64,000 nucleotides of DNA from Streptomyces sp. NBC_01485 (GCF_036227125.1 NZ_CP109435.1:6572001-6636000); one strand, 5' to 3'. Counted from the stretch's first letter, positions 8,754 through 17,330 are shown. Notes: a model not told the origin generated them from the letters alone. Translations and numbers: made by a program.

Positions 8754-9425
8754 TCAGCGGTACTGCTCCGGAATTTCCATCTCGTCTGAGCCGTCGGAGA
8801 TGTACTCCATCCCCGGGTTCTCGACCTCGGCAACGACGATCCAGGGTTTATACCCCTCCACCTCGCAGACCGCGTGCAGGCGCAGTTTCGTGTCCCAGTA
8901 CCCGTCCACCCAGTCTCCCGGGTCCTGAAACCAGCTCGGCGGCTCGGAGTTATCCATCTGCCGGTACACGAAGTTGCCGCGCTCCAGGCTCCGGATAATG
9001 CTCTCGCGGCCGGGCGCGGCAACCCCGTCGACCCCGGGGCTGAATCGGGCGGCCCCCCAGATCACCGACGACAGCTCCGTACGCATTGCTTCGTCGTAAT
9101 GCGGTCTGGCTGAGTGATCCCGTCCGGCCTCGTCGCGCACCGTGAGGGTGATCGTGTCGAGGTGATCCAGGCCGACCGGGCCGTCGAGTGTGGTGGTGAG
9201 CCTCAGACGGTTGGGGCCCACGCGGATCAGACTGAAGGTCAGCTCAGGAGTCAGCTCGCGGTGCCAGCGGTCGCGTTCGATCTTCGCCACCTCTCGCGCG
9301 GTGTCAGCCGAGTCCGCGGCGGCCGCCGCCGCTTTGCGGGTCGTCCAGTACGCCATGACCGCGGTGACCACCACCCCGACCGCGGCAGCAATGGCGCTGA
9401 GCGCCGTCCAGTCGTCAGTGTTCAT
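8754..9425 (-). CDS. Membrane-anchored hypothetical protein
   Basis: 223-residue protein not assigned to a family. One N-terminal transmembrane helix (AIAAAVGVVVTAVMAYW, residues 8-25) is followed by an Ala-rich helical stretch (TTRKAAAAAADSADTAREV) and a soluble, beta-rich domain of about 170 residues with many charged residues. ATG 9425 was preferred over an upstream GTG because it gives a clean membrane anchor. Its neighbours are all mobile-element fragments, so it is likely accessory cargo. Codon usage looks normal for the genome, supporting a real gene. Confidence 0.6.
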   Translation of the reverse strand: MNTDDWTALSAIAAAVGVVVTAVMAYWTTRKAAAAAADSADTAREVAKIERDRWHRELTPELTFSLIRVGPNRLRLTTTLDGPVGLDHLDTITLTVRDEAGRDHSARPHYDEAMRTELSSVIWGAARFSPGVDGVAAPGRESIIRSLERGNFVYRQMDNSEPPSWFQDPGDWVDGYWDTKLRLHAVCEVEGYKPWIVVAEVENPGMEYISDGSDEMEIPEQYR

Positions 9426-9512
9426 GGCGCCGGACCGTAGCAGCAGCGGCGGCCGCACCCGGTGGAGTATCCGGATCGGGACATGATCGGGGGCTACTGG
9501 TGGGCTCGCCTA

Positions 9513-9753
9513 TCAACTGTCGTGAGTTCGCTGGGGTGTCCAGCCTGATGGTGACCGTAGGTGGTCTCCGGCTGCGTACCGACTCCACGTGCCGCCGGTC
9601 TGTGAGGCAAGCCTGGCAGCGGTGTCCTGGTGGTAGCCGAGGGCGTCGGCGACGACGGGCGCGGGCATCTCCAGGACGTGCTGGCGGAGGGCAGCCGCCC
9701 GGGTGGCGGTGGTCGGTATGCCGATGTCGTTGATCGAGGCGGCGAGGGCGTAT
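9513..9753 (-). pseudogene. Tyrosine recombinase/integrase C-terminal fragment (copy B)
   Basis: Minus-strand reading gives ALAASINDIGIPTTATRAA, then EMPAPVVADALGYHQDTAAR, then GGTWSRYAAGDH and a stop at 9513. This is the C-terminal region typical of Streptomyces phage-like integrases, but the catalytic R-H-R-Y core upstream is gone. A shorter copy of the same tail is at 2453-2530. Confidence 0.7.
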
Positions 9754-10094
9754 GTGCGACATCCCGTGGGTTCCCCTGAGATCTGCTGAGGTCCTGGGCC
9801 ACTGGCCAGAGGGTTCCCCTCGTGCGCGTGCTCTCGAAGCTTGTGACGTACCTTCGGGATTCTTGAAGTGTTCTCAGTCTGTCCGACCGATCTGTGGTCT
9901 GGTCGAAGGCAAGGGGAGCGCCTTGCAGAGTTCCAGCGGACTGATCGTGGCGAACACCGACGACGGGCTCACCTCCGCACGGCCCGCGGCCGGGTCGGCG
10001 GGCGACTATCCCGACCCGATCGTGGACCTCTCCGACGGCCTCACCCGCTTCGAACGGGCCCGCGGTCCAGCCGAAGCCTGAGATCATTTCCGGC
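9754..10094. other. Non-coding stretch without recognisable features
   Basis: 341 bases between the integrase fragment and the next gene. An open frame exists but its composition and lack of a ribosome site argue against coding. No clear hairpin or promoter was seen. Confidence 0.4.
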
Positions 10095-10589
10095 ATGGAC
10101 ATGAGACGGGTGCTGACGGACTACGCGACGACCGGCGGCGTCGGTGTCCTCAGGCCCGGAGCTACGCTGGACGCCGTCACCGAGGTACTCGGACCGCCGG
10201 TCGAGGCCGACTACTTCCCCCACCCGAAGGGGACCTGGCCCCAGACCTTCGCGTATGGGGAGGTGCGCCTCGAAGTGTGCGGCTGTCGCGAGATCTTCCA
10301 GGTCGCGCTGAGCACCTGGACCGGGACGGTGGACGTGCCGACCGGGCGGCGGGGGGAGACGGTGACCCTCGCGTCGGAGGTCACGTTCGGGGAGCTGAAG
10401 GAGTTGCTCGGTGCGGCCGGGGTGGAGGGGGATGTGCGGACGTTCCCGACGCTGACCGACCAACTCACCGTCGTCGTCGGGGAGTATCCGCAGGGCGTCG
10501 ACTACACCTTTGTCGTCCCGGACCCCGCCGCACCGGACAGCGCCACCCTGCACAGCGTGATCGCGAAGGATCTCGACCACACCTGCTAG
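10095..10589 (+). CDS. Small hypothetical protein
   Basis: 164 residues, soluble, acidic, no signal peptide or membrane helix. A predicted alpha/beta pattern with conserved-looking GATLDAVTEVLGPP and TFAYGEVRLEVC resembles small Streptomyces proteins found scattered among toxin and mobile loci, but I do not recognise a family. ATG 10095 has a weak upstream purine stretch; ATG 10101 is an alternative. It lies between recombinase debris and an IS fragment. Confidence 0.6.
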   Translation: MDMRRVLTDYATTGGVGVLRPGATLDAVTEVLGPPVEADYFPHPKGTWPQTFAYGEVRLEVCGCREIFQVALSTWTGTVDVPTGRRGETVTLASEVTFGELKELLGAAGVEGDVRTFPTLTDQLTVVVGEYPQGVDYTFVVPDPAAPDSATLHSVIAKDLDHTC

Positions 10590-10661
10590 GGCCTGTGTGG
10601 AGTTGTGATCTCGCGGGCCCCCGGCCCGGGAGGGTCGGGGGCCTTGGAGTAAAACGGTGGG

Positions 10662-11108
10662 ATGTCTCGACCTCAACTTTCGGATGCCGAATGGGAGTTC
10701 ATCTCCCCTTTCCTGCCGGTCGGTGAGTACGGGCCGTACCCGGAGAACCTGCGGGCGCACTTCGAGGGCGTCGTGTGGCGGTTCAGGAACGGGGCGAAAT
10801 GGCGTGAGTTGCCCGAACGATTCGGGCACTGGTCCACCGTTTACGGCCGGTTTCGGCAGTGGCGGGATGCCGGGGTGTTCACCGCGGTGTTCCAGGGTGC
10901 GATCGCTGAGGCGGCGAAGCGGGACCTGGTGGACTTGTCGCTGGTCAGCGTGGACTCGACCACAGCCCGGGCCCATCATGATGCCGCGGGGATGATCGTG
11001 GAGCCCGAGATACTGGACGCGTTGGAGAAGGCCGCAGCTGAAAAAGGGGCACCAGCGAGGAACAAGACGGGCAACTGGACCCGGAGCGGGAAGAGCGGCG
11101 ACGCGTGA
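10662..11108 (+). pseudogene. IS5-family transposase, N-terminal fragment
   Basis: 148 codons starting MSRPQLSDAEWEFISPFLP and running through FRNGAKWRELPERFG to VDSTTARAHHDAAG, which is the IS5/IS427-type N-terminal domain with the first DDE aspartate in SVDSTTARAH. Full-length members are about 270-280 residues (often two overlapping frames). Here the sequence leaves the family at about residue 135 and stops at 11108, so the catalytic Asp/Glu of the second half are missing. The 3' junction is with a resolvase fragment on the other strand. Not functional as it stands. Confidence 0.8.
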
Positions 11109-11119
11109 GGCGTCGCCGC
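11095..11119. repeat. Hairpin at the IS5/resolvase junction
   Basis: GCGGCGACGC (11095-11104), five-base loop, GCGTCGCCGC (11110-11119): a perfect 10-bp stem around the stop of the IS5 fragment. It may be a terminator or a junction product. Confidence 0.5.
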
Positions 11120-11133
11120 AGAGCCCGACTCGC

Positions 11134-11320
11134 CGCCGCTGACCTGGGGCGTGAGCAGCTCGCGGAACTTCGGTCGCTGGAGCGGGTGGAGGCGGCTGGA
11201 GGTGCCTGGGTCCTCCTCGAAGGCGACCGGGTCCTCGATCCCGGCCTCGTCCAGGACGAGGTTCTGCCGGGCGGTCGACTGCTGGTCGGTCGAGACCCGC
11301 TTGTAGACCAGGTTCGCCAC
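11134..11320 (-). pseudogene. Serine recombinase (resolvase) N-terminal fragment
   Basis: From GTG 11320 the minus strand reads MANLVYKRVSTDQQSTARQN and continues to RPKFRELL, i.e. the N-terminal 60 residues of a Tn3-type resolvase including the catalytic serine region (RVSTDQQ). It is cut off at about 11134 where IS5 sequence begins. Together with the palindrome at 11459 and the transposase tail at 13143 it marks a second, degraded Tn3 element. Confidence 0.75.
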
Positions 11321-11360
11321 TCGGGGCCCCTTCCGTCCGTACGGAGGATCGGACCCTATC

Positions 11361-11484
11361 CGTCGTCAAACCCTGTCAGCAATCACCATCGGATCTGATG
11401 GGATTCGAGCCGCCGCGAACCCCCGGATTGCACGGGTTCTTTGGACACGCCGACCACCTGTCGTCAAACGATTGTTTACCGACA
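11361..11484. promoter_or_regulatory. Relic res site of the degraded Tn3 element
   Basis: TGTCGTCAAACGA followed by TTGTTTACCGACA (11459-11484) forms an imperfect palindrome with arms TGTCGKYAAAC. A related CGTCGTCAAACC lies at 11361-11372. Both lie upstream of the truncated resolvase, as res subsites should. Confidence 0.55.
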
Positions 11485-11533
11485 TGCGTCGCCGAGTGGA
11501 GGCGTCGCGGATGTTGAGCATTGCGCGCCAGTG

Positions 11534-12187
11534 TCAACGTTCCGGCTTCGGGTCAGGCCGGCGGGTCGGGGTGTATCTGGCGAGCATGGTCTGGACGGCC
11601 TGTTCGACGGCATCGTGGATGTCTGAGGCTGCGGGGTTCCAGTCGGTCAGCAGCATGCGGGGCCACAGGACGTAGTTGGCGATCATGCCGAGGAACTGGT
11701 TCGCGGCGCTCGCCGCGTCCGGGACATCAGCGTTGCCCGCCTCGTGCTCGGATTCCAAGTAGTGCTGAACGGAGGTGAAGTAGGGCAGTTTGCCAAGCTG
11801 GAACTGCATCCGTCCCAGTTCGGGGAAACGAGGCAGTTCGGCGATGACGATCCGGAACAGGGCTGTCATGCCGGGCCGGCCGACCAGGTCGGCATAGCGG
11901 TGGCCGACGGTTGTCAGTCCGGAGCGCAGATCTCCGGTCTGTGGCCGTGCGGCAGCGTCGCCGGCGTCACGCTGCCAGGACTCGGTGACGATGGCCTCGA
12001 AGAGGGCCGCCTTGGTGGGGAACCGCTTGAACAGGGTGGACTTCGAGACCCCGGCCGCTTCGGCGATCCGGGCCAGCGAGGTGCCGTCGTAGCCACGATC
12101 CAGGAACAGTTCTGTGGCTGCGGTGGTGATCGCATCGCGTTTCTGCTGAGCGAGCCTGCGGTGGTGTGCGGAGAGTTCTGCTGCCAT
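11534..12187 (-). CDS. TetR-family regulator of the adjacent SDR gene
   Basis: 217 residues. The N-terminal helix-turn-helix (residues 15-60; ATELFLDRGYDGTSLARIAE and AGVSKSTLFKRFPTKAALF) is canonical, followed by a ligand-binding domain with a TetR_C-like FRIVIAELPRFPEL segment. It is divergent from the SDR gene at 12337, and two palindromes in between are its likely operators. Autorepression and repression of the SDR until a small-molecule ligand binds is the usual arrangement. It lies inside the degraded Tn3 region, so it may be former transposon cargo. Confidence 0.88.
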   Translation of the reverse strand: MAAELSAHHRRLAQQKRDAITTAATELFLDRGYDGTSLARIAEAAGVSKSTLFKRFPTKAALFEAIVTESWQRDAGDAAARPQTGDLRSGLTTVGHRYADLVGRPGMTALFRIVIAELPRFPELGRMQFQLGKLPYFTSVQHYLESEHEAGNADVPDAASAANQFLGMIANYVLWPRMLLTDWNPAASDIHDAVEQAVQTMLARYTPTRRPDPKPER

Positions 12188-12208
12188 GCGGACAGTATGC
12201 CGCAGACC

Positions 12209-12280
12209 CGAGGCGAGTCACTTGACTCGCCTCGGTGGTCCTGTTTACGGTACGAGAGCAAGGCGAGTCGAGTGACTCGC
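12209..12280. promoter_or_regulatory. Paired TetR operators between tetR and SDR
   Basis: Operator 1 (12209-12234) is a perfect palindrome with arms CGAGGCGAGTCAC / mirror. Operator 2 (12263-12280) is GCGAGTC-N4-GACTCGC. Both share the core GCGAGTC/GACTCGC, centred about 50 bp apart. The spacing and shared half-site support one regulator controlling both divergent genes. Confidence 0.75.
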
Positions 12281-12336
12281 ATCCTATCTGTGGCGCCCGG
12301 GCGAATTCCGGTAGCCGCGCGGTGGAGGAACAGTTC

Positions 12337-13095
12337 ATGACGATCGACAAGATCGCTTTGGTGACCGGTGCGAATCGCGGCCTCGGACGCGGCGCGGCCA
12401 TCGCTCTGGCCAGACGCGGGGTGCGGGTCTTGGTCACCCACCGCGGTGATGCGGCCGGGGCTGAGAAGACGGTGGAACAGGTGCAGGCGGTGGGTGGGAC
12501 TGCCGCTGTTCTCCGGCTCGACATCAGCGACGTCTCCTCTTTCGCGTCCTTCACCTCCGAACTGAGCGAGCAGCTGGAGCGCTGGGGTACTTCGCGGCTC
12601 GACATCTTGGTCAACAACGCGGGAGTGGGGATCTTCGGACCGCTGGAGGACGTCACGATCGACGACTTCGACACGGTGATGGCCACCAACGTCCGGGGCA
12701 CGTTCTTCCTCATCCAGTCACTTGTGCCGCTGCTGACCCAGGGCGGCCGCGTCATCAACGTCTCGACGTCACTGACCCGCCACACCAGCCCCGCCACCTC
12801 GGTCTACTCCGCCTCGAAGGCCGCCGTCGAAGCCCTGAGCCGCACCCTCGCCGCAGAACTCGGCCCGCGCGGCATCCGGGTCAACTCCATCGCCCCGGGG
12901 CCGACCGCCACCGATTTCAACGGTGGAGCGATGCGGGACGACGCCGGGATGCGCCAGGTTCTGGCCGGACAGACCGCGCTCGGCCGCGTCGGCGAACCTG
13001 AGGAGATCGGCGACGCCATCGCCACGCTGGCCTCCGAGGGACTGCGCTGGGTCACCGCCCAGCGCATCGAGGTCTCCGGCGGCGCCCTCCTCTGA
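12337..13095 (+). CDS. Short-chain dehydrogenase/reductase
   Basis: NAD(P)-dependent oxidoreductase of 252 residues. Features: TGANRGLGRG cofactor loop (residues 10-19), NNAG (about 92), catalytic Ser in VSTSLTRHTS and YSASK (Tyr/Lys), and a C-terminal APGPTATDF segment. A GGAGGA ribosome site lies eight bases before ATG 12337; an upstream in-frame start at 12235 would run through the operators. The substrate is unknown. It is paired with the divergent TetR gene, so it probably acts on the regulator's ligand class (xenobiotic or aldehyde/ketone stress). Confidence 0.88.
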   Translation: MTIDKIALVTGANRGLGRGAAIALARRGVRVLVTHRGDAAGAEKTVEQVQAVGGTAAVLRLDISDVSSFASFTSELSEQLERWGTSRLDILVNNAGVGIFGPLEDVTIDDFDTVMATNVRGTFFLIQSLVPLLTQGGRVINVSTSLTRHTSPATSVYSASKAAVEALSRTLAAELGPRGIRVNSIAPGPTATDFNGGAMRDDAGMRQVLAGQTALGRVGEPEEIGDAIATLASEGLRWVTAQRIEVSGGALL

Positions 13096-13142
13096 GCGAC
13101 CGGGCAACGGCCTATGGAGACGCAGGCAGCGACGGCCCCGAC

Positions 13143-13352
13143 TCACTCCCCGCCGGTCTCGTCCTCGTCCAGCTCCGGCGCATCAGGGTCCCGAAGCGGG
13201 CGCAGGACGCCGGCGGCGGGGGCGAGGCGGTGAAGCTGTAGCGGCCGAGCAGGTTCAGGTTGCGGTGCTTGAGCGGGGAGAGCCGGGCGATGTCCTCCTC
13301 GCGGAGTTCGTGGCCCTCAGCCTGGAGCTGGGGGACTGCGGCGTCGACAGTC
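13143..13352 (-). pseudogene. Tn3 transposase C-terminal fragment, frameshifted
   Basis: The minus strand encodes TVDAAVPQLQAEGHELREED, then IARLSPLKHRNLNLLGRYSF, and after a one-base shift in a GCC-rich run near 13206-13216, LRPLRDPDAPELDEDETGGE and a stop. This is the characteristic tail of actinobacterial Tn3 transposases. It differs from the intact TnpA tail at 5334, so it belongs to a different, older element. Confidence 0.75.
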
Positions 13353-13371
13353 GTAGCGGGTGTTCTGCGCT

Positions 13372-13515
13372 CCGGCCGTCGCCGACGGTTTCGTCTACGG
13401 CGCGGGCGAGGGCGGCGACCTCTACGCGGTGGACGCCGCCACCGGCAAGGAGGCCTGGACGGGGGTGGTCTACGTGGGCAGCGAGAACGGCGAACTGTTC
13501 GCGGTGACGGCGTAG
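13372..13515 (+). pseudogene. PQQ-propeller tail, probable 3' end of the interrupted kinase
   Basis: 47 codons reading PAVADGFVYGAGEGGDLYAV, AATGKEAWT, VVYVGSENGELFAVTA, stop. This is a PQQ/WD40-like repeat pair with no start codon or ribosome site. It fits as the end of the propeller begun by the kinase at 1011. Within it the spacing between AWT and GVVYVG is one repeat-half too short, suggesting an internal deletion. Confidence 0.65.
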
Positions 13516-13600
13516 CGGCGCAGCAGCCCTCGCCCAGTCCCAGGGCAGGGCCCGACGCTGTCGGCGAATCCACGGGTGGCGGGGTACCAGTTCTACGAAT

Positions 13601-13626
13601 GTGACACTCCCGGGGGGATGTGTCAC
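13601..13626. repeat. Short palindrome downstream of the propeller tail
   Basis: GTGACAC (13601-13607) and GTGTCAC (13620-13626) with a GC-rich 12-base loop. It may be a terminator element. Confidence 0.4.
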
Positions 13627-13655
13627 CTTTCGCGGCCGACGGTACCCCGGGTCCG

Positions 13656-13696
13656 GCCCTGCCCTGCCCTGTCCCCAGGGCCGGGCAGGGCAGGGC
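13656..13696. terminator. Hairpin terminator at the end of the first ABC exporter operon
   Basis: A perfect 14-bp stem, GCCCTGCCCTGCCC (13656-13669) and its complement (13683-13696), with a 13-base loop. It immediately follows the exporter stop codon on the minus strand. No U-tract, as usual in Streptomyces. Confidence 0.65.
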
Positions 13697-15465
13697 TACG
13701 GCCGGTCCGGCGTCCCGTGCCAGGTCCGCCACAGTGCCGCGTACGCGCCGTCGCCCTTCACCAGCGCCTCGTGCGTGCCGAGTTCGGTGAGGCGGCCCTC
13801 CTCCATGACGGCGACCCGGTCCGCGTCGTGCGCGGTGTGCAGGCGGTGGGCGATGGCGATGACCGTGCGGCCCCGCAGGACGGCGGCCAGGGCGCGCTCG
13901 GTGTGCCGGGCGGTCGTCGGGTCCAGCAGGGCCGTCGCCTCGTCCAGGATCAGCGTGTGCGGGTCGGCCAACACCACTCGGGCCAGGGCGAGTTGCTGGG
14001 CCTGCGAACCGTCCGTACGGTAACCGCCGCCGCCCAGTTCGGTGTCGAGGCCGCCGGGCAGGTCCCGGACCCAGTCGGCGGCGCCGACCGCGGCCAGCGC
14101 CGCCCACAACTCATCGTCGCCGGCGGCCGGTTCGGCGATCAGCAGGTTGTCGCGGACCGTGCCGAGGAAGACGTGATGCTCCTGGGTGACCAGGACGACC
14201 TGCCGGCGCAGCGTCTCGGGCGCCAGCTCCGCGACCGGCACCCCGCCCACCGTCACCGTGCCCGCGCTCGGCGCGTCCACGCCCGCGAGCAGCCTGCTCA
14301 GCGTCGTCTTGCCCGCGCCGGACGGGCCGACGACCGCGAGCCGCTCCCCGGGCCGCACCGTCAGGTCGACGCCGCGCAGCACCTCGCCGCCGTGCTCGTA
14401 GGCGTACCGCACGCCCGTCACGTCGATCCGGTCGTCCGCCGGGACGGGACAGTCGTCCGACACCGCCTTCGGCGCCCGGGCCAGGCCCTCCACCCGGGCG
14501 AACGAGGCACCGCTGCTCTGCAGTTGCTCGACGCGCATCAGGATCTGGTCGAGGGGGTCGGCGAACTGCCGCAGGTACAGTGCGGCCGCCACCACCGCGC
14601 CCAGGCTCGTCGCACCCCGCGCGTGCAGCGCGCCGCCCAGCAGCAGCACGCCCGCCACCGGCAGCGAGTACGACACCTCGACCACCGGGAAGAACACCGT
14701 GCGCAGGCGCAGCGTGCGGAAACGGGTGCGGCGCGAGGTCTCCAGCGCGTCCCGGCTCGCCGCCGTCCGCCGCTCCTGGAGCCGGAACGCCTCGACCGTG
14801 CGCGCCCCGGACGCCGTCGACGCGACGATCTCGGCGACCTCCGAGGTCGCCGCTCCCTCCGCGAGGTAGGCGGTGCGCGCCCGCCGCAGATACCAGCGCA
14901 GCGCACACCAGATCGGGGTCAGCGCGAACACCCCGACCGCGCCGAGTAGCGGATCGATGGCGAACACCGCGCCGAGCGTGAACAGCGCCTGGACGGTGCA
15001 GACCAGCAGTTCGGGCCCGGCGTCCCGCAGGGTCGTGCCCACGGCCGCCACGTCGGCGGTGCCGCGCGTGGTCAGATCGCCGGTCCCGGCCCGCTCCACG
15101 ACCGACGCGGGCAGCGCGAGCGCCCGGCCGACGAACTCCTCCCGCACCCGTGCGAGCGTCCGCTCGCCGAAGCGGTGGCCCGCGTACCGGGCCCAGCGCG
15201 CCAGCAGCAACTGGGCCACCGCGCAGGCCAGGATGGCCGCCGCCAGGCGGTCCACGGCGCCGGTCCCGTGCCCGGCCCGCACCTCGTCGATGATCCGGCC
15301 CAGCAGCCACGGCCCGGCGAGCCCGGCTCCGGCGGCGAGCACGTTCAGGGCGAGGGCGCCGGTGAACGCCCGTCCGTCGGCCCGCACCAGCCGGGCGGTC
15401 GCCCGGCGCACCTCGGCCGCCTCGGCGACCGGCAGCCGCCCCGAGGACCCGTCGGCCACCGTCAT
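13696..15465 (-). CDS. ABC exporter half-transporter, ATPase with intact Walker motifs
   Basis: Half of a type-IV heterodimeric ABC exporter (589 residues): six transmembrane helices (residues 30-310), then a nucleotide-binding domain. Walker A is GPSGAGKTT and Walker B LILDEAT with catalytic Glu, plus an H-loop in IAIAHRL. The signature motif is degenerate: DGSQAQQ instead of LSGGQ. Its partner has the reverse defect, so the pair makes one good ATP site. ATG 15465 overlaps the partner's stop by four bases (ATGA), implying translational coupling. The substrate could be a lipid, peptide or drug. Confidence 0.9.
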   Translation of the reverse strand: MTVADGSSGRLPVAEAAEVRRATARLVRADGRAFTGALALNVLAAGAGLAGPWLLGRIIDEVRAGHGTGAVDRLAAAILACAVAQLLLARWARYAGHRFGERTLARVREEFVGRALALPASVVERAGTGDLTTRGTADVAAVGTTLRDAGPELLVCTVQALFTLGAVFAIDPLLGAVGVFALTPIWCALRWYLRRARTAYLAEGAATSEVAEIVASTASGARTVEAFRLQERRTAASRDALETSRRTRFRTLRLRTVFFPVVEVSYSLPVAGVLLLGGALHARGATSLGAVVAAALYLRQFADPLDQILMRVEQLQSSGASFARVEGLARAPKAVSDDCPVPADDRIDVTGVRYAYEHGGEVLRGVDLTVRPGERLAVVGPSGAGKTTLSRLLAGVDAPSAGTVTVGGVPVAELAPETLRRQVVLVTQEHHVFLGTVRDNLLIAEPAAGDDELWAALAAVGAADWVRDLPGGLDTELGGGGYRTDGSQAQQLALARVVLADPHTLILDEATALLDPTTARHTERALAAVLRGRTVIAIAHRLHTAHDADRVAVMEEGRLTELGTHEALVKGDGAYAALWRTWHGTPDRP

Positions 15466-17222
15466 CGCACAGCCTCCTCGGCCACGTCCGTGTCTTCCGT
15501 GCCTTCCGTGTCTTCCGTGCCTTCTGTGTCTTCGGGGTCCCGTGCCACCAACGCCCGGTAGCCCGGCTCCCGTTGCAGCAGGTCGCGGTGGTGGCCGGTC
15601 GCCGCGACCTTGCCGTCGACCAGGTAGTGCACGGTCTCCGCGTGGTCGAGGACCAGCGGCGAGGTGGTGGTGACGACGGTGGTCCGGCCGGCCCGGGCCG
15701 CGCGCAGCCGCCGCGCGACGGCCGCCTCCGTGTGCGCGTCCAGCGCCGACGTCGGCTCGACGGCCAGCAGCACCTCGGGATCCGCGAGCAGCGCCCGCAT
15801 CAGCCGGACGCGCTGCCGCTGGCCCCCGGAGAGACTGCGGCCCTGCGCGGTCACGGGCGAGTCGAGCCCCTCCGCCAGGCCCTGCACGATGTCGTCGGCC
15901 GCCGCCGCCCGCACCGCCCGAACGAGATCCGCCGGGGCGCGCTCGCGCCGTCCGGCGACCACCTCGCGCAGGCTGCCCGCGAACAGGTCGGCCTCGTGGT
16001 CGGCGACCAGGATCCCGGCCCTGACCTGGTCCAACGGCATGGCGTCCAGCCGTACTCCGCCCCAGGTGGCGTCCGAGGGGCCGTACCGGCCGAGCCGGTC
16101 CACGACGGCGCTCACCTCCGCGTGCCGCGCGCCGACCAGCGCGGTCAGCCGGCCCGGCGCCACCCGCACCCCCGACCCGGGGTCGTGCAGCACCGCGGGC
16201 TCCCCGGGCGCGTCGGCGGTCCCGGTGTCCGGGGCGGGCTCCAGCCGCAGCAGCCGGACGACGCGCCGGGCGGCCACCACACCCCGGCTGAGCTGGTAGC
16301 CCATGTCGACGAGGAACGCCACCGAGCCGACCAGGACGGCGACATAGCCGTACACCGACACCAACTCGCCCACCGTCAGCTCCCCTTGGGCGGCGAGCCG
16401 GGCCGCCAGCCACGTCACCACGGCGAGGAACAGCGTGGGCAGGCCCAACCCGAGCGCCTGCAGCCAACTGGTGACCGCGCCGACCCGGTAGCCCTGCGCC
16501 CGCAGCCGCTGCGAGTCACGCTCGAAGGCGTCCGCGAACAGCCCCTTGCCGCCCAGCCCGTTGAGGACGCGCAGCCCGCCCGCGAGGTCGCCGATCCGCG
16601 CGGTGAGCACGCCCTGCCGCTCCCGGTACTCGGCCTCCGTGCCCTGCAACCGCGTCATCAGCGGCCCCACCAGCACCGCGACCACCGGCACCCCCAGCAG
16701 TACGACCCCCGCGAGCAGCGGCGACACGGACAGCAGCAGCCCGGCGACGAACACGTACACCACGACCGAACCGACGCCCGGCCCGATCACGGTCAGCGAG
16801 CCCGCGATGGTGTGCACGTCGCCCACCCCGATGGTGACGACCTCCCCGGCCCGCACCTGCCGCGACAGCCCGGCGCCGAGCCGCACCGTCTGCCGGACGA
16901 CGACCTTGGTGGTGCGGAAGTAGCCGTCCATCCGCACCCGGGTCATCGTGCGGTGGCGCATGATGCTCAGCCACGCGTTGAGCGCGCCCACCGCGACCAG
17001 GGCGGCCGTCCAGCCGGCCAGCGCGGCCTGGTCACCGGACTCCAGCCCGTCGTCCACCGCCCGCGACAGCAGATACGGGGCCGCCGCCAGCAGCACCATC
17101 CAGACGCTGGCCAGCACCGCCCCGGCCAGTGCCCGCCCCGGCTGGCAGCGCACCAGCCACGCCAGGTACGCCCAGCCGCCACGGCAGTCGGGTGTGCCGG
17201 GATCCTCGTACGCGTCGATCAC
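15462..17222 (-). CDS. ABC exporter half-transporter with degenerate Walker A and B
   Basis: First gene of the exporter operon, 586 residues, six transmembrane helices then an ATPase domain. The signature LSGGQRQR is intact, but the P-loop reads LVGARHAEVSAVV with no GK[ST] and Walker B reads VLLAVEPTSALD, losing the Mg-binding Asp. It should bind ATP poorly and instead complete the partner's site. The C-terminus has an acidic tandem (DTEGTED repeated) encoded by 18-bp repeats at about 15485-15530. Start ATG 17222; alternatives were not better supported. Confidence 0.9.
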   Translation of the reverse strand: MIDAYEDPGTPDCRGGWAYLAWLVRCQPGRALAGAVLASVWMVLLAAAPYLLSRAVDDGLESGDQAALAGWTAALVAVGALNAWLSIMRHRTMTRVRMDGYFRTTKVVVRQTVRLGAGLSRQVRAGEVVTIGVGDVHTIAGSLTVIGPGVGSVVVYVFVAGLLLSVSPLLAGVVLLGVPVVAVLVGPLMTRLQGTEAEYRERQGVLTARIGDLAGGLRVLNGLGGKGLFADAFERDSQRLRAQGYRVGAVTSWLQALGLGLPTLFLAVVTWLAARLAAQGELTVGELVSVYGYVAVLVGSVAFLVDMGYQLSRGVVAARRVVRLLRLEPAPDTGTADAPGEPAVLHDPGSGVRVAPGRLTALVGARHAEVSAVVDRLGRYGPSDATWGGVRLDAMPLDQVRAGILVADHEADLFAGSLREVVAGRRERAPADLVRAVRAAAADDIVQGLAEGLDSPVTAQGRSLSGGQRQRVRLMRALLADPEVLLAVEPTSALDAHTEAAVARRLRAARAGRTTVVTTTSPLVLDHAETVHYLVDGKVAATGHHRDLLQREPGYRALVARDPEDTEGTEDTEGTEDTDVAEEAVR

Positions 17223-17330
17223 ACGTCCCCCAGTCCGCTGGTGCCGGTGTGCAGGATCCGCGACTCGATGAGCGATCGGTGGTTCTCCGCGAGCGAATCG
17301 GTGACAACGGGCGACGTCTCACTGGTCACG

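Noticed and set aside
13372..13515. Independent small PQQ-protein gene
   Set aside because: No start codon or ribosome site in frame, and the content is only the tail of a propeller.
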